Positions 9,048 to 18,700 of a stretch of DNA of 64,000 bases are shown here, piece after piece. Source of the DNA: Marinicella gelatinilytica (lineage in GTDB: Bacteria; Pseudomonadota; Gammaproteobacteria; Xanthomonadales; Marinicellaceae). The notes under the pieces were generated by a model. It had not been told where the DNA came from and did no database searches. It saw only the letters and a list, made by a program, of their open reading frames with translations. The position numbers and the translations under genes were made by a program. The stretch's first letter is position 1; each line of letters begins with the position of its first letter. The stretch covers positions 35,932 through 99,931 of the forward strand of contig NZ_JAPMLN010000012.1 of the NCBI RefSeq assembly GCF_026410405.1. The letters are read 5' to 3'.

Positions 9048-10703
9048 ATGAGCAAGCAAATCAATAAAATATCACCCATTACTCTCGGCTTATGTGCCGC
9101 TTTAGCATTAACCGGCATCACCGCCAATGCCAAAACTGTTCTAATTAAAAACATCAACGGTTACAGCCATAATGGTGAGCAATTAATCAAACACCAACAA
9201 TTGGCATTTGATAGCAACAGTGGTCGCTTGCTTGATGCCAATAAAATAGATAAATTTAACGAAACCATTGATGGTCAAGGCAAGATTGTTCTAGCCGGCT
9301 TACATGATGCCCATGGCCATGTACTGGGTTATGGTTTGTCACAGACCAATGTGCAACTACAGGACATTAAAAGTTTTCATGAAGTTACCGCCACCATAGA
9401 AAAAGCTTTAGCAACTCACAACAGTGATGACTGGTTATTGGGTCGTGGCTGGAACCAAGCCTTATGGCCGGAAAAAGACTTCCCCAATAAATCTGATTTA
9501 GATAATTTAGGTCTAAAGCAGCCACCCATTTGGCTGACCCGAGTTGACGGCCATGCCGGCTGGGCCAATTCAGCCGCCTTACAAGCCGCCGGTATCACCG
9601 CTGAAATCGCTGCCGATAATGAGTTAATTATTAAGGACGATAAGGGCGAACCCACCGGCATCCTGATTGACAATGCCATGGACTTAATTAACCGGCACGT
9701 TCCTGATTATTCTACTGATGCCAAAAAATCCGCACTCCAGCAAGCTTTTAAAGACTTAAACGCCGTCGGTTTAACCTATGTGCATGATGCCGGCATTTCT
9801 GCAGATAACCATGTCTTATACCGGGAAATGGCAGAATCCGACAATATGCCGATTCGTGTTTATGCCATGCTGGCCTCTCAGGATCCACAATTTGAACAAC
9901 TGTTAAATCAAGGCCAAGTCAATATCGCCAACCGCTATCAAATGCGCGCCGTTAAAATGATGGTGGATGGTGCCCTCGGTAGCTATGGTGCGCTATTACA
10001 TGAACCCTACAGCGACAATTTGGACACCCACGGTGCCTATGTACAGGATTTAATCACCCTTGGCACCAAGCTTCAATCCACAGTCGCTGCCGGTTTCCAG
10101 GCCGCCATCCATGCCATCGGTGATCGTGGCAACACCGAAGTGCTCAACCTACTGGCCCAAAACAATGCGTTTTCAACGCAACTGCGGCACCGCATTGAAC
10201 ACGCCCAAATTATGCGCCCGGAGGATATTAAACGGCTGGCCGATCATGACATCATTGCCTCCATGCAGCCCACCCACGCCACCAGCGATAAAAACATGGC
10301 TGAAAAACGTATTGGCAAAGACCGCATGGCCGGTGCCTATGCCTGGCAAACCGCGCTTGATAATAAGGTTCATTTAGCCTTTGGCTCTGATTTTCCGGTG
10401 GAATTGATTAATCCATTTTATGGTTTACATGCCGCCGTGACCCGCCAAGACCGTGATAACCAACCGGTTGGCGGCTGGTATCCTGAAGAATCTTTATCCA
10501 TCGAAGACGCCTTCAAAGCCTTCACCATCGGTGCTGCTTACGCCGCCCACGACGAACAAAACAATGGTTCCCTGGAGCCCGGTAAATACGCCGACTTTAT
10601 TATTATTGACCAGGATATTTTCAACATTGACCCCAAAGATATCTGGCGCACCCAAGTATTAGAAACCTGGGTTAACGGCAAAAAAGTTTTTAGCAAGCAA
10701 TAA
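9048..10703 (+). CDS. Secreted metal-dependent amidohydrolase (YtcJ-like)
   Basis: The product has 551 residues from ATG 9048. An upstream ATG at 8979 would place 23 extra residues before the signal peptide. Residues 1-28 form a signal peptide (hydrophobic ITLGLCAALALTGITANA), so the enzyme is exported. The amidohydrolase family-3 layout is clear: metal motif HDAHGH near residues 86-91, AIHAIGDRGN with metal-binding His, RIEHAQIM, and FGSDFPVE with the late Asp. The C-terminus returns to the small beta domain (SLEPGKYADFIIID). Substrate cannot be predicted, because the family hydrolyses varied amides and formamides. The gene is divergent from the suf operon. Confidence 0.88.
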   Translation: MSKQINKISPITLGLCAALALTGITANAKTVLIKNINGYSHNGEQLIKHQQLAFDSNSGRLLDANKIDKFNETIDGQGKIVLAGLHDAHGHVLGYGLSQTNVQLQDIKSFHEVTATIEKALATHNSDDWLLGRGWNQALWPEKDFPNKSDLDNLGLKQPPIWLTRVDGHAGWANSAALQAAGITAEIAADNELIIKDDKGEPTGILIDNAMDLINRHVPDYSTDAKKSALQQAFKDLNAVGLTYVHDAGISADNHVLYREMAESDNMPIRVYAMLASQDPQFEQLLNQGQVNIANRYQMRAVKMMVDGALGSYGALLHEPYSDNLDTHGAYVQDLITLGTKLQSTVAAGFQAAIHAIGDRGNTEVLNLLAQNNAFSTQLRHRIEHAQIMRPEDIKRLADHDIIASMQPTHATSDKNMAEKRIGKDRMAGAYAWQTALDNKVHLAFGSDFPVELINPFYGLHAAVTRQDRDNQPVGGWYPEESLSIEDAFKAFTIGAAYAAHDEQNNGSLEPGKYADFIIIDQDIFNIDPKDIWRTQVLETWVNGKKVFSKQ

Positions 10704-10712
10704 AAACACAAT

Positions 10713-10741
10713 GGGTGCTGTGATACAAGATGACAGCACCC
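10713..10741 (+). terminator. Hairpin after the amidohydrolase gene
   Basis: GGGTGCTGT and ACAGCACCC form a perfect 9-bp stem with an 11-base loop, 9 bp after the stop codon. No T-run follows, so it may be an RNA-stabilising hairpin or a weak terminator. Confidence 0.5.
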
Positions 10742-10766
10742 TCATTGATATCCCTTAAAATTATTA

Positions 10767-10979
10767 ATGACCATAAACCCCAAAAAACTTATCAACAGCA
10801 AGTGGACAGCCGTTAACCCCGTTAACAAAGAAAAGCATTGCCTGGTAACTAAAATTGAAATCGAAAAAAGTGGTCAAGTGAACCACTGTCAGCTACTATC
10901 CATTCACAGTAAACGACTATTCTTAGTGGATTGGCAAGACCTTAAAAACCCGGAAAAATGGTTACAAGGCTGGCTTTAA
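10767..10979 (+). CDS. Small Trp-containing protein, TIGR02450 family
   Basis: This 70-residue protein starts with NPKKLINSKWTAVNPVNKEK, the hallmark N-terminus of the TIGR02450 family of small conserved proteins. It ends with a Trp-rich part (VDWQDLKNPEKWLQGWL). No enzymatic motif or export signal is present and the family has no assigned function. The gene stands between convergent neighbours, 64 bp after the amidohydrolase gene. Confidence 0.8.
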   Translation: MTINPKKLINSKWTAVNPVNKEKHCLVTKIEIEKSGQVNHCQLLSIHSKRLFLVDWQDLKNPEKWLQGWL

Positions 10980-11021
10980 AACCGATGATGCATGAGTGCT
11001 GTTACCCGAACACAATGTCGA

Positions 11022-12140
11022 TTACCGCAACGACTGATAACCACCGGCTAAGCCGTTCTTAGAAAATACACATTGCCATAAATGGTTGTTTCTGGCGCGA
11101 AAGGAGCCGGCACAAGACAATAAATAGTAACACCATTGCCGGTAAAAGATTTCGTTGTAATTGTGTTTAATCAAATCCCAGCGGCTAATGAAGTTTTCAT
11201 ACCAAGCCATTAAGGTGGTGTCGTAATCGACCCCAAAATTATGCCAGTCTTCCAGTACCAAAACGCTTTCAGAACTTGCGGTAATTTGCTGCGCCGAAGG
11301 TATCATGGAATTGGGAAAAATATACTTGGCTATCCATGGATCAGTTTGGGTATGCGATTGATTCCCGCCGATGCAATGTAATAGAAATAAGCCATCATGG
11401 TTAAGATTTCTTCTGACCACTTGAAAATAGTCATGGTAATTTTTATAGCCGACATGCTCAAACATTCCCACTGAAAAAATTCGGTCAAACTGTTCATTCA
11501 GCTGGCGATAATCCTGTAACCGTATCTCAACCGGCAGTCCCTGACAGGTTTTTTGAGCGCGCTTTTGTTGTTCCCGGGAAACCGTGAGACCCACCACCTC
11601 CACACCATAACGCTCAGCGGCAAAACATGCTGCACCACCCCAACCACAACCAATGTCCAACACCCGCATACCCGGTTGCAGCCCAAGTTTTTTGCAAATC
11701 AAATCGAGCTTATGTTCCTGTGCCTGATCCAGATTATCCGCCGACTGCCAATAGCCGCAACTGTAAATCATGCGCTTATCCAGCATATGTTCAAACAGCT
11801 CATTGCCGATGTCATAATGCTTTTCACCGATTTCATAGGCTCTGGAAGGTTTTTGTAAATTAATAATTTTAGATTTAAGCACCGCCATTAAACCACTAAA
11901 CGTTTTAACTTGCTCATCCAAATCGGCACTCAGGATTTTAAAGAAAAATTGATCTAACTGCGCACAATCCCACCAGGATTCCATATAGGATTCCCCCAAC
12001 CCCAAAGAACCTTGCGCCATGACCCGCGCATAAAAATCGTCGTTATGAACCTGGATATCCCAGGGCCGATTACCATTAACTTCAACATCTGCCGACTCTA
12101 ATAACTGTTCAACGGTTTTTTGAATTTTAGGTTTATTCAT
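11022..12140 (-). CDS. cfa: Cyclopropane-fatty-acyl-phospholipid synthase
   Basis: Cfa uses S-adenosylmethionine to add a methylene bridge to unsaturated acyl chains of membrane phospholipids. The product from ATG 12140 has 372 residues, close to the E. coli enzyme. The SAM-binding motif VLDIGCGWGGAA lies near residues 160-171. The family motifs YDIGNELFEHML and MIYSCGYW precede it and SVGMFEHVGYKNY follows it. An in-frame ATG at 12227 would add 29 residues not typical of the family; the chosen start has AGGG about 9 bp upstream. Confidence 0.94.
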   Translation of the reverse strand: MNKPKIQKTVEQLLESADVEVNGNRPWDIQVHNDDFYARVMAQGSLGLGESYMESWWDCAQLDQFFFKILSADLDEQVKTFSGLMAVLKSKIINLQKPSRAYEIGEKHYDIGNELFEHMLDKRMIYSCGYWQSADNLDQAQEHKLDLICKKLGLQPGMRVLDIGCGWGGAACFAAERYGVEVVGLTVSREQQKRAQKTCQGLPVEIRLQDYRQLNEQFDRIFSVGMFEHVGYKNYHDYFQVVRRNLNHDGLFLLHCIGGNQSHTQTDPWIAKYIFPNSMIPSAQQITASSESVLVLEDWHNFGVDYDTTLMAWYENFISRWDLIKHNYNEIFYRQWCYYLLSCAGSFRARNNHLWQCVFSKNGLAGGYQSLR

Positions 12141-12229
12141 ATCACTACCCTGATACCTAAATAACAAATCAATAGACGGATAATATTCATCAATTATTAT
12201 ACAAGACCCCAGATTGATTTTAAACATTA

Positions 12230-12268
12230 TTGCCAGCTATGGTATATACGGTATATACTTTAGCTATG
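12230..12268 (+). promoter_or_regulatory. Promoter with tandem operator-like repeats of the NTase/RHH module
   Basis: TTGCCA (12230-12235) and TATACT (12254-12259) are spaced 18 bp and would start transcription at about the ATG (12266), implying a leaderless mRNA. Between them are two abutting copies of GGTATATAC (12241-12249 and 12250-12258). These are flanked by two copies of AGCTATG (12235-12241 and 12262-12268). Such direct repeats inside a core promoter are typical of an autorepressor site. The promoter assignment is by eye. Confidence 0.45.
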
Positions 12269-12727
12269 TTTTTAACCGAATTATGTCAATCCTTAGAAAA
12301 ATATCAGGTTCGCTATGCCCTGGTCGGCGGCTACGCTGTGGCTTTACATGGGGCTGTTCGCGGTACGGTTGATATCGATTTCGTGATCAACTGGAAATTA
12401 GAACAACTTAAAGCCGTTGAAACCTGTTTACATGATTTGGGTTTGGTTTCACAATTGCCCATTGATGCCGAGCAATTATTTCACTTTAAAGACGAATATA
12501 TAAACAATCGACAACTGCTTGCCTGGCACTTTTATCACCCAAAAGACTTGAGTAAACAAGTGGATTTAATTATCACCTTTGATTTATCTAACAAAAAAAC
12601 CCTAAGCAAAACCGTCGGCACCACCACCGTCCAGTTATTAAATAAAAAAGACCTTATCACCATGAAAAAACAAGCAGCCAGACCTCAGGATTTAGAGGAC
12701 ATCAAAGCACTCAAGAAACTACCATGA
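12266..12727 (+). CDS. MNT-type nucleotidyltransferase (AbiEii-like)
   Basis: The 153-residue product has a nucleotidyltransferase signature: Gly21-Gly22 (LVGGYAVALHG), then RGTVDIDFVI with Asp36 and Asp38 as the metal-binding pair. A later acidic position lies in KQVDLIITFD. This matches small nucleotidyltransferases of the AbiEii/MNT group, many of them parts of toxin-antitoxin systems. The annotated frame could begin at 12230, but ATG 12266 starts directly before the conserved fold and follows the promoter. The stop overlaps the next gene by 4 bp (ATGA), so the two are translated together. Toxicity is inferred only. Confidence 0.75.
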   Translation: MFLTELCQSLEKYQVRYALVGGYAVALHGAVRGTVDIDFVINWKLEQLKAVETCLHDLGLVSQLPIDAEQLFHFKDEYINNRQLLAWHFYHPKDLSKQVDLIITFDLSNKKTLSKTVGTTTVQLLNKKDLITMKKQAARPQDLEDIKALKKLP

Positions 12728-12987
12728 AAGCCCTACAAATCCACAGCCCCGAATCACTCGCCAGAGGCCAACAAATGAGCGCCGAGGAAATCGCCCGCTT
12801 CTTAGAAGATTTCCGCCAGCTACATGGGCACCAATCCCAACCGAGCAAACTAATTAGCCTCAAAGTTCCCATCCCGCTACTCAGCACATTTCGATTCCAA
12901 TGTGAACAACAAGGTTTGAAATACCAAACGCACATTAAAACATTGATGAAAGATTGGTTACAAACTAAAACAAATCAGTTTAAATAA
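12724..12987 (+). CDS. Small ribbon-helix-helix-like protein, putative partner of the nucleotidyltransferase
   Basis: This 87-residue protein has an N-terminal helical part with MSAEEIARFLEDFRQLHG. The C-terminal segment starts SKLISLKVPIPLLSTFRFQ and continues through QTHIKTLMKDWL. That strand-helix-helix pattern (a short SLKVP strand, then two helices) is what CopG/BrnA-type antitoxins show. The start codon overlaps the nucleotidyltransferase stop, so the pair forms a two-gene unit. The most likely role is DNA-binding antitoxin or autorepressor acting on the tandem repeats at 12241-12258. The family assignment rests on pattern only. Confidence 0.6.
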   Translation: MKALQIHSPESLARGQQMSAEEIARFLEDFRQLHGHQSQPSKLISLKVPIPLLSTFRFQCEQQGLKYQTHIKTLMKDWLQTKTNQFK

Positions 12988-13167
12988 TCCATAGAGAAGC
13001 CCGCCAAAAACAAAAGCAGCCTGAGTCCGGCGAAGGCAATATTTAAGACCGGAAAGATACAGATTAGGTGGGTAAAAGCTCCGACAGGCTCAGTCATCTT
13101 AAGCTTGTAATGATCAAGTCTACCTCAAACCTTTTAAGCTGAGAACAGAGCGAAATGGTTTTATTAT

Positions 13168-14250
13168 TTATTTCGGCACATCTTTCTCAGAAATATCCTG
13201 ATCCTTCATGACTTTATCGGCATAGGATCGGTCTTTAGCTTGGGCATTCCGGTCATCGGCCAAATCCGCTTCTGTAACCAAAGCCAATTCGGCGGTCACT
13301 GAAAAATGATCGGAACCCTTTAGGCGGTGACGTTGCAACGCAATCAATTGAAAATGTCGGCTGACAAAGACATGATCCAAAGGCCAGCGCAGTAAAGGAA
13401 TAGAAGCATGGAAGGTATTTAAAAACCTGCGGCCAACACGTACATCATGCATACCACTGATGTTCTTAAAAGCCCGCAACGGTTTTGACCAGGGCACATC
13501 ATTTAAGTCACCGGCCATCAATAAAGGCTCAGTCATATTCTTTAATTTACGTGCTAACGCCAGTAATTCCGCATCACGTTCTGTGGATTCATCGTTCTCT
13601 GAGGGACTGGGTGGTGCCGGATGCATAAAATGGGCCAGCACTGGTGAGCCGTTTAAATCCAAACGAACATGAATAGACGGGACTTTATCCTGAACCAAAT
13701 GTTTCACCTGAATGTCATTGAGCGGGAATTTTGAAAACACATGCATGCCATACATTTTCTCATTGGGTTCACAGATTCGATGGGGATAATCGCGATGTAG
13801 CTTTTGCAGTGCTTTATGCCATTGCTGGTTGGTTTCCATACAAACCAATACATCCGGTTGTTGCGCTTCAATTAAATCCAGCAAGGCTGCATATTGTTCG
13901 TTTTTCATCAATACATTACTGAGCATCAATTTAAATTGGCTTTGGCAATTCACTTCATTAAAATCTGCCACCTCTTTTTTATGCCATCTGGTGTAAGGAA
14001 ACAAATAGTAAATCTGCACACCCAAGCCGGTAGCAATCAAACCCAGCATCAAAAAATCGACTGCCGTTAATAGTCCCAAGAAAAATGGCGCCACCATTAA
14101 CAGCAACAAAGCCAGCACCAAACCTTGAATACGAACAAAGTCAAAAGCCCGAACCCACCAAATACGCCGCTCGATGTATGGCATTAAAGCAAACATCAAC
14201 ACCACCGCAGTTAAAACACTTAAATAGATTTGACTGTCAACAAATGGCAT
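13168..14250 (-). CDS. Membrane-anchored endonuclease/exonuclease/phosphatase (EEP) family protein
   Basis: The protein has 360 residues. Three hydrophobic segments occupy the first 90 or so residues (YLSVLTAVVLMFALMPYI, LALLLLMVAPFFLGLLTAV, LMLGLIATGLGVQIYYLF). An EEP catalytic domain follows. The motifs are SNVLMKNEQY with the metal-side Asn, CMETNQQW (catalytic Glu), MAGDLNDVPWS, RWPLDHVFVS and GSDHFSVTAEL with the His-Asp pair. This layout is common in uncharacterised EEP proteins of gammaproteobacteria. Substrate (DNA, phospholipid or inositol phosphate) cannot be told. The C-terminal tail is charged and probably cytoplasmic. Confidence 0.85.
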   Translation of the reverse strand: MPFVDSQIYLSVLTAVVLMFALMPYIERRIWWVRAFDFVRIQGLVLALLLLMVAPFFLGLLTAVDFLMLGLIATGLGVQIYYLFPYTRWHKKEVADFNEVNCQSQFKLMLSNVLMKNEQYAALLDLIEAQQPDVLVCMETNQQWHKALQKLHRDYPHRICEPNEKMYGMHVFSKFPLNDIQVKHLVQDKVPSIHVRLDLNGSPVLAHFMHPAPPSPSENDESTERDAELLALARKLKNMTEPLLMAGDLNDVPWSKPLRAFKNISGMHDVRVGRRFLNTFHASIPLLRWPLDHVFVSRHFQLIALQRHRLKGSDHFSVTAELALVTEADLADDRNAQAKDRSYADKVMKDQDISEKDVPK

Positions 14251-14686
14251 GGCAGATAACCGGCAAAGGAATTAATTGAGGCCTGTGAATTGATCTGAAC
14301 CGATGGAAAAAAGAACTAAAATTACACCAATCAAGGCATGAAACGCAGTCTAATACGCCGTTATTAGTACCAAAAGTAGGGCCATTAGGCAGCTTCAGAA
14401 CGCAGAGTGGTGTAATTTTAGACTTTTTAACTCGATTCACGATTAATTCAAAGGCCTCTATTATATAAAAAGCCACATTAAGTTTATGATAAATAAAATA
14501 ATTCATTCACTCACTTTTCAAAATTAATCTGTTTTAAAGTGATAGAAAAAGCCCCAAACAAGGCTTCTTTTAATTTAAAATCAATTAATACTTGAACTAA
14601 ACGGAATTGGTGCTATATTAGATTTAACAAATACAAAAGAGTTGAGAATTTTCTTGATACATCTACTAACCATCAATAACAACGCC
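14251..14686. other. Divergent intergenic region
   Basis: These 436 bp lie between two divergent genes. They hold a MITE-like element (14308-14428) and, right of it, an AT-rich stretch where promoters for the RND efflux genes are expected. A minus-strand open frame of 89 codons (14237-14506) crosses the element but has no RBS and no protein-like composition, so I do not call it. Confidence 0.5.
14308..14428. mobile_element. 121-bp MITE-like element with inverted ends
   Basis: CTAAAATTACACCA at 14316-14329 is matched by its exact reverse complement TGGTGTAATTTTAG at 14408-14421 (14/14). With one extra base on the left, the match extends outward through AAAAAG (14308-14313) and CTTTTT (14423-14428), giving inverted ends of about 20 bp around a 78-bp core. 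There is no coding capacity. No clear target-site duplication was found and no second copy in this window. Confidence 0.5.
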
Positions 14687-15697
14687 ATGAAGACAATAAT
14701 TTCCATATTTTTTATTTTTACCCACAGCGTGGCCATTAGCGAAACCACTTGGCATGAAATTAAGCTCAGCACTGAACCGGTTGTCAGAACTTTTCAAGGT
14801 CAGGTTGAAGCCATTCAGTACGCCACGGTTTCCGCCCAAACAAATGGCCGAGTGGCAGAGATTCATTATGATGTGGATGATTTTGTGGCGGCCGGCGATG
14901 TTATCATTGAATTCACCAACACTGAACAGAAACAGGCAGTGCAGAGAGCTCGAGCCAATTTGGAAGCAGCCAAAGCCACCGAAAAACAAGCCGTGGCAAG
15001 TTTCAAACGAGCTCAAAGCATATTTGAGCGTAAACTAATCTCTCAAAGCGATTATGATCAAGCTGAAAGCCAGAAAAATACCGCGGTGGCAGCTGTTAAA
15101 ACCCAACAAGCGGCATTGGAAACTGCACTTACTCAACTTGATTACACCTTAGTTAAGGCACCATTTGACGGTATCGTTACTGCCCGTCACGTTGAACAAG
15201 GTGAGACCGTTAATATCGGAACCCCATTGATGTCGGGCTTATCGCTTGATCACTTACGGGTCATCACTCAGGTGCCTGAATCATTGGCCCATACAATTAA
15301 CAACAATGGTCATGCTCGCATTGAATTAGCTAACGGCACAATTATTGAAAGCCAAGAATTCACCTTGTTCCCGTATGCAGACCCAAAGACCAAAACCTTT
15401 GAGCTGCGTATTAATTTACCTGAAAAAACACCCGGTTTATTCCCCGGCATGTCTGTTAAAACCCATTTCATCACAGCCGAGAAAGAAACCACTTTAATCC
15501 CAAACAATGCCATTATTCATCGTGGTGAGCTGACTTTAGTGTATGTAAAACACGACGATAAAAAAGTCCCTAGACAAATTAGAACAGGCCAGCAATACAA
15601 TAACATGACAGAGGTGGTTTCCGGGTTAAGCCCGGGCGACTTTATAGCCATTAGCCCTTTATCCTCGTCGTTAACACAAGACCCGAAAAACTTATAA
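14687..15697 (+). CDS. RND efflux periplasmic adaptor (membrane fusion protein)
   Basis: The adaptor links an inner-membrane RND pump to an outer-membrane channel. From ATG 14687 the product has 336 residues and begins with a signal peptide (MKTIISIFFIFTHSVAIS), with no lipobox. A lipoyl/barrel-sandwich half (GRVAEIHYDVDDFVAAGDVI), an alpha-helical hairpin rich in Ala, Gln and Lys (residues about 80-150, ending DYDQAESQKNTAVAAV) and the second lipoyl half (YTLVKAPFDGIVTARHVEQG) are in family order. Beta-barrel and membrane-proximal parts follow. The ATG at 14642 would give an N-terminus without a proper signal peptide. The permease starts 18 bp downstream; no TolC-type gene is present. Confidence 0.9.
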   Translation: MKTIISIFFIFTHSVAISETTWHEIKLSTEPVVRTFQGQVEAIQYATVSAQTNGRVAEIHYDVDDFVAAGDVIIEFTNTEQKQAVQRARANLEAAKATEKQAVASFKRAQSIFERKLISQSDYDQAESQKNTAVAAVKTQQAALETALTQLDYTLVKAPFDGIVTARHVEQGETVNIGTPLMSGLSLDHLRVITQVPESLAHTINNNGHARIELANGTIIESQEFTLFPYADPKTKTFELRINLPEKTPGLFPGMSVKTHFITAEKETTLIPNNAIIHRGELTLVYVKHDDKKVPRQIRTGQQYNNMTEVVSGLSPGDFIAISPLSSSLTQDPKNL

Positions 15698-15715
15698 AAA
15701 TAGATTGCGAACACT

Positions 15716-18700
15716 ATGAACAATCAACATAAATTATCCATTTCGGGCGTTCTGGCTAAATACTTTCAGAACAACCAACTAACGCCTTTAATTGCCTTGG
15801 TATTGGTTTTATTGGGTGCCTTTGCTGTGGTGGTCACGCCACGGGAAGAGGAACCTCAAATTGATGTCACCTTTGCCAATGTCATCATTGGTCTACCCGG
15901 TGCCAGCGCCAAGGAAGTGGAACAACTCATTACCATCCCAGCAGAACAGGTTTTGGATGAATTGTCCGACATTAAACATATATACTCGATTTCCCGCCCC
16001 GGCATGTCAATCATTACGGTACGCTTTAAAGTGGGTATTAAACGAAATGACGCCATCGTTCGGCTCTATAACCAAGTCCAGTCTAACAGTGATTGGCTGC
16101 CTTATAATTTAGGCGCAACAACCCCAGTCATTAAACCCATGGGCATTGATGATGTTCCGGTTTTAACGGCCACCTTATGGAGCGATGATCCGAATAAAAC
16201 CAATGCCGACTTACTTAAAATCGCACACAGTCTTGAGAACCAGTTAAAACGCATACCCGAGACCCGAATTATCCGCAGTTTCAGTGGCGGCGAGCAAATT
16301 GTGCACATTGAAATGAATCCGGTCGACATGCTTAATTACAAAGTCGGATTTACAGATATCACCCATGCTTTACAGGCCAGTAACTACAGTTTACCCTTAG
16401 CGAAACGCATTGAAGATAATCGGCTTATTCAAGTACAAACCGGTTATTCCTTCAGCCACGTAGATGACCTTAAAAGCCTGATTGTAAAAGTGACTGCAGA
16501 AGGCAAGCCGGTTTATTTGCAAGACATTGCCAAAATTCATGATGGTGCAGATTCACCGGAATCTTATACCTGGATTCATTCCGGCCATGCCTGGGGACAA
16601 GGTCTGGCACCGGATTATGCGCCGGCTGTAACCATTGCCGTGGGTAAAAAACCAGGCAGTAACGCCGGCCAAATAACCCAATCAGTTATTCAGTCCTTAG
16701 AACAATTAAAGCTCAGCCATATACCTGATGACGTGCATGTGGAAATCACCCGTGACTACGGCCAAACCGCCAATGATAAAGCCAATCAGCTCATTAAGAA
16801 GTTAATTTTTGCCACCATATCTGTCATTATTTTAATGCTGATTGCCATGGGCTGGCGTCAAGCTTTGGTGGTGGGTTTGGCTGTCAGTATTACATTAGCG
16901 ATTACTCTATTCGCGTCTTGGGCCTATGGATTTACCTTAAATCGCGTTTCATTGTTTGCCCTGATATTTTCCATCGGTATCTTGGTGGATGATGCGGTGG
17001 TGGTGGTGGAAAACATTCATCGGCGCAGTAAGAATAATAAAGACAAACTCAGCGATATAATTCCACCGGCGGTCAATGAGGTGGGCGGACCCACCATTCT
17101 GGCGACTTTTACGGTGATTGCCGCGTTAATGCCAATGGCCTTTGTCAGTGGCTTGATGGGGCCTTACATGAGTCCCATACCCATTAATGCCAGTATGGGC
17201 ATGTTGCTATCATTGTTGATTGCACTGATTGTAACGCCTTGGTTATATATTAAAATTATCGGCAAGGGACACAGCCACTCTGAAAAACATACCGATGAAA
17301 ATGAACAACCCAAAAAAGATTCTATTTTTCAACGTATCCTACCGGTCTTCCTGAAGCGCGAGGGTGGTCGCAAACCACGCTATGCACTCATTGGCTCTGT
17401 CGTTTTGTTACTTATCTTGTCCATTATGTTGGTGCCTTTCCAACAAGTGATCTTAAAGATGCTACCCTTTGATGACAAATCAGAACTACAGATAATCGTA
17501 GACATGAAAGAAGGCACCACCTTAGAAACCACCAACCAATTAATGGTTGAGCTGGTTACTCAATTAAACGAATTTGAAGAAGTTAAACATGCTGTTGCTT
17601 ATACCGGCATGTCTTCACCGATTAACTTTAACGGTCTGGTTAGACAGTATTTTTTACGTCAAGGATCACACCTTGGCGACATTCAAATTATGCTGACTGA
17701 TAAGTATGATCGTGATAAGCAGAGCCATCAAATTGCTCTGGAGATGCGTGAAATTCTTCATGCCATGGCACAAAAATACGATGCTTCATTGAAAATTGTT
17801 GAAGTACCACCTGGACCACCGGTGATTTCCCCACTGGTGGCAGAAGTTTACGGCAACCACTATCCTGACCAAATTGCCGCCACCAAGGACATAGAAAAAT
17901 TATTCCACGAAGTTGATCACTTGGTCGACATTGACACCACCATCGAATTTGATGCGCCAAAACAAGTTCTTGAAATTAATTTAGCCAAAGCCATGCTGGC
18001 TGGTATTTCGCAACAACAAATTATCAACACTGTGAATACTGCGTTGGTGGGTAGTGACGTCAGCTTCTTGCGTGATGAACACAATAAATACGCACAACCC
18101 ATTCGCATCGAAATAGACCGCGGTAAACAAAATGACTTAACCCAGTTGATGACCGTCCCAATTAAAAGCAATCAAGGTCATTTTATTCAGTTGGGTGAAT
18201 TGGTGACTATGCAAAACACAACCATTGAGAAATCAATACAACATAAAGACCTCCGACCTATGACCATGGTTACCGCCGACATTGCCGGTGGTGCGGATTC
18301 ACCGCTTTATGGTATGTTCGGCGTTAAAAAACTGATTGAAGAGCAACATCCGGAGATTGATCAATATTTTATTGAGCAACCGCTGTTTACAGATAACACC
18401 TACATCAAATGGGATGGTGAGTGGCAAATAACTTATGAAACCTTCCGCGATATGGGTATAGCCTATTCTGTTGGACTGATATTAATCTTTTTATTGATTG
18501 TGGCCCACTTTCATTCCTACTTTGCACCACTCATTATTATGGCGCCAATTCCCTTAACCATCATCGGCATTTTGCCCGGGCATTGGTTACTGGGTGCGCA
18601 ATTCACTGCCACTTCGATGATAGGCATGATTGCTTTGGCCGGTATTATTGTCAGGAATTCGATTCTGTTGGTGGACTTTATTCTAATCCAACTGGCCGCA

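Noticed and set aside
12988..13167. Possible terminator or small RNA between the RHH gene and the EEP gene
   Set aside because: Only weak complementarity (CAGCCTGAGTC and GACAGGCTCAG-like segments); no T-run and no clear structure.
14237..14506. 89-codon minus-strand frame across the MITE-like element
   Set aside because: No RBS; it crosses non-coding inverted repeats and overlaps the start of the EEP gene.
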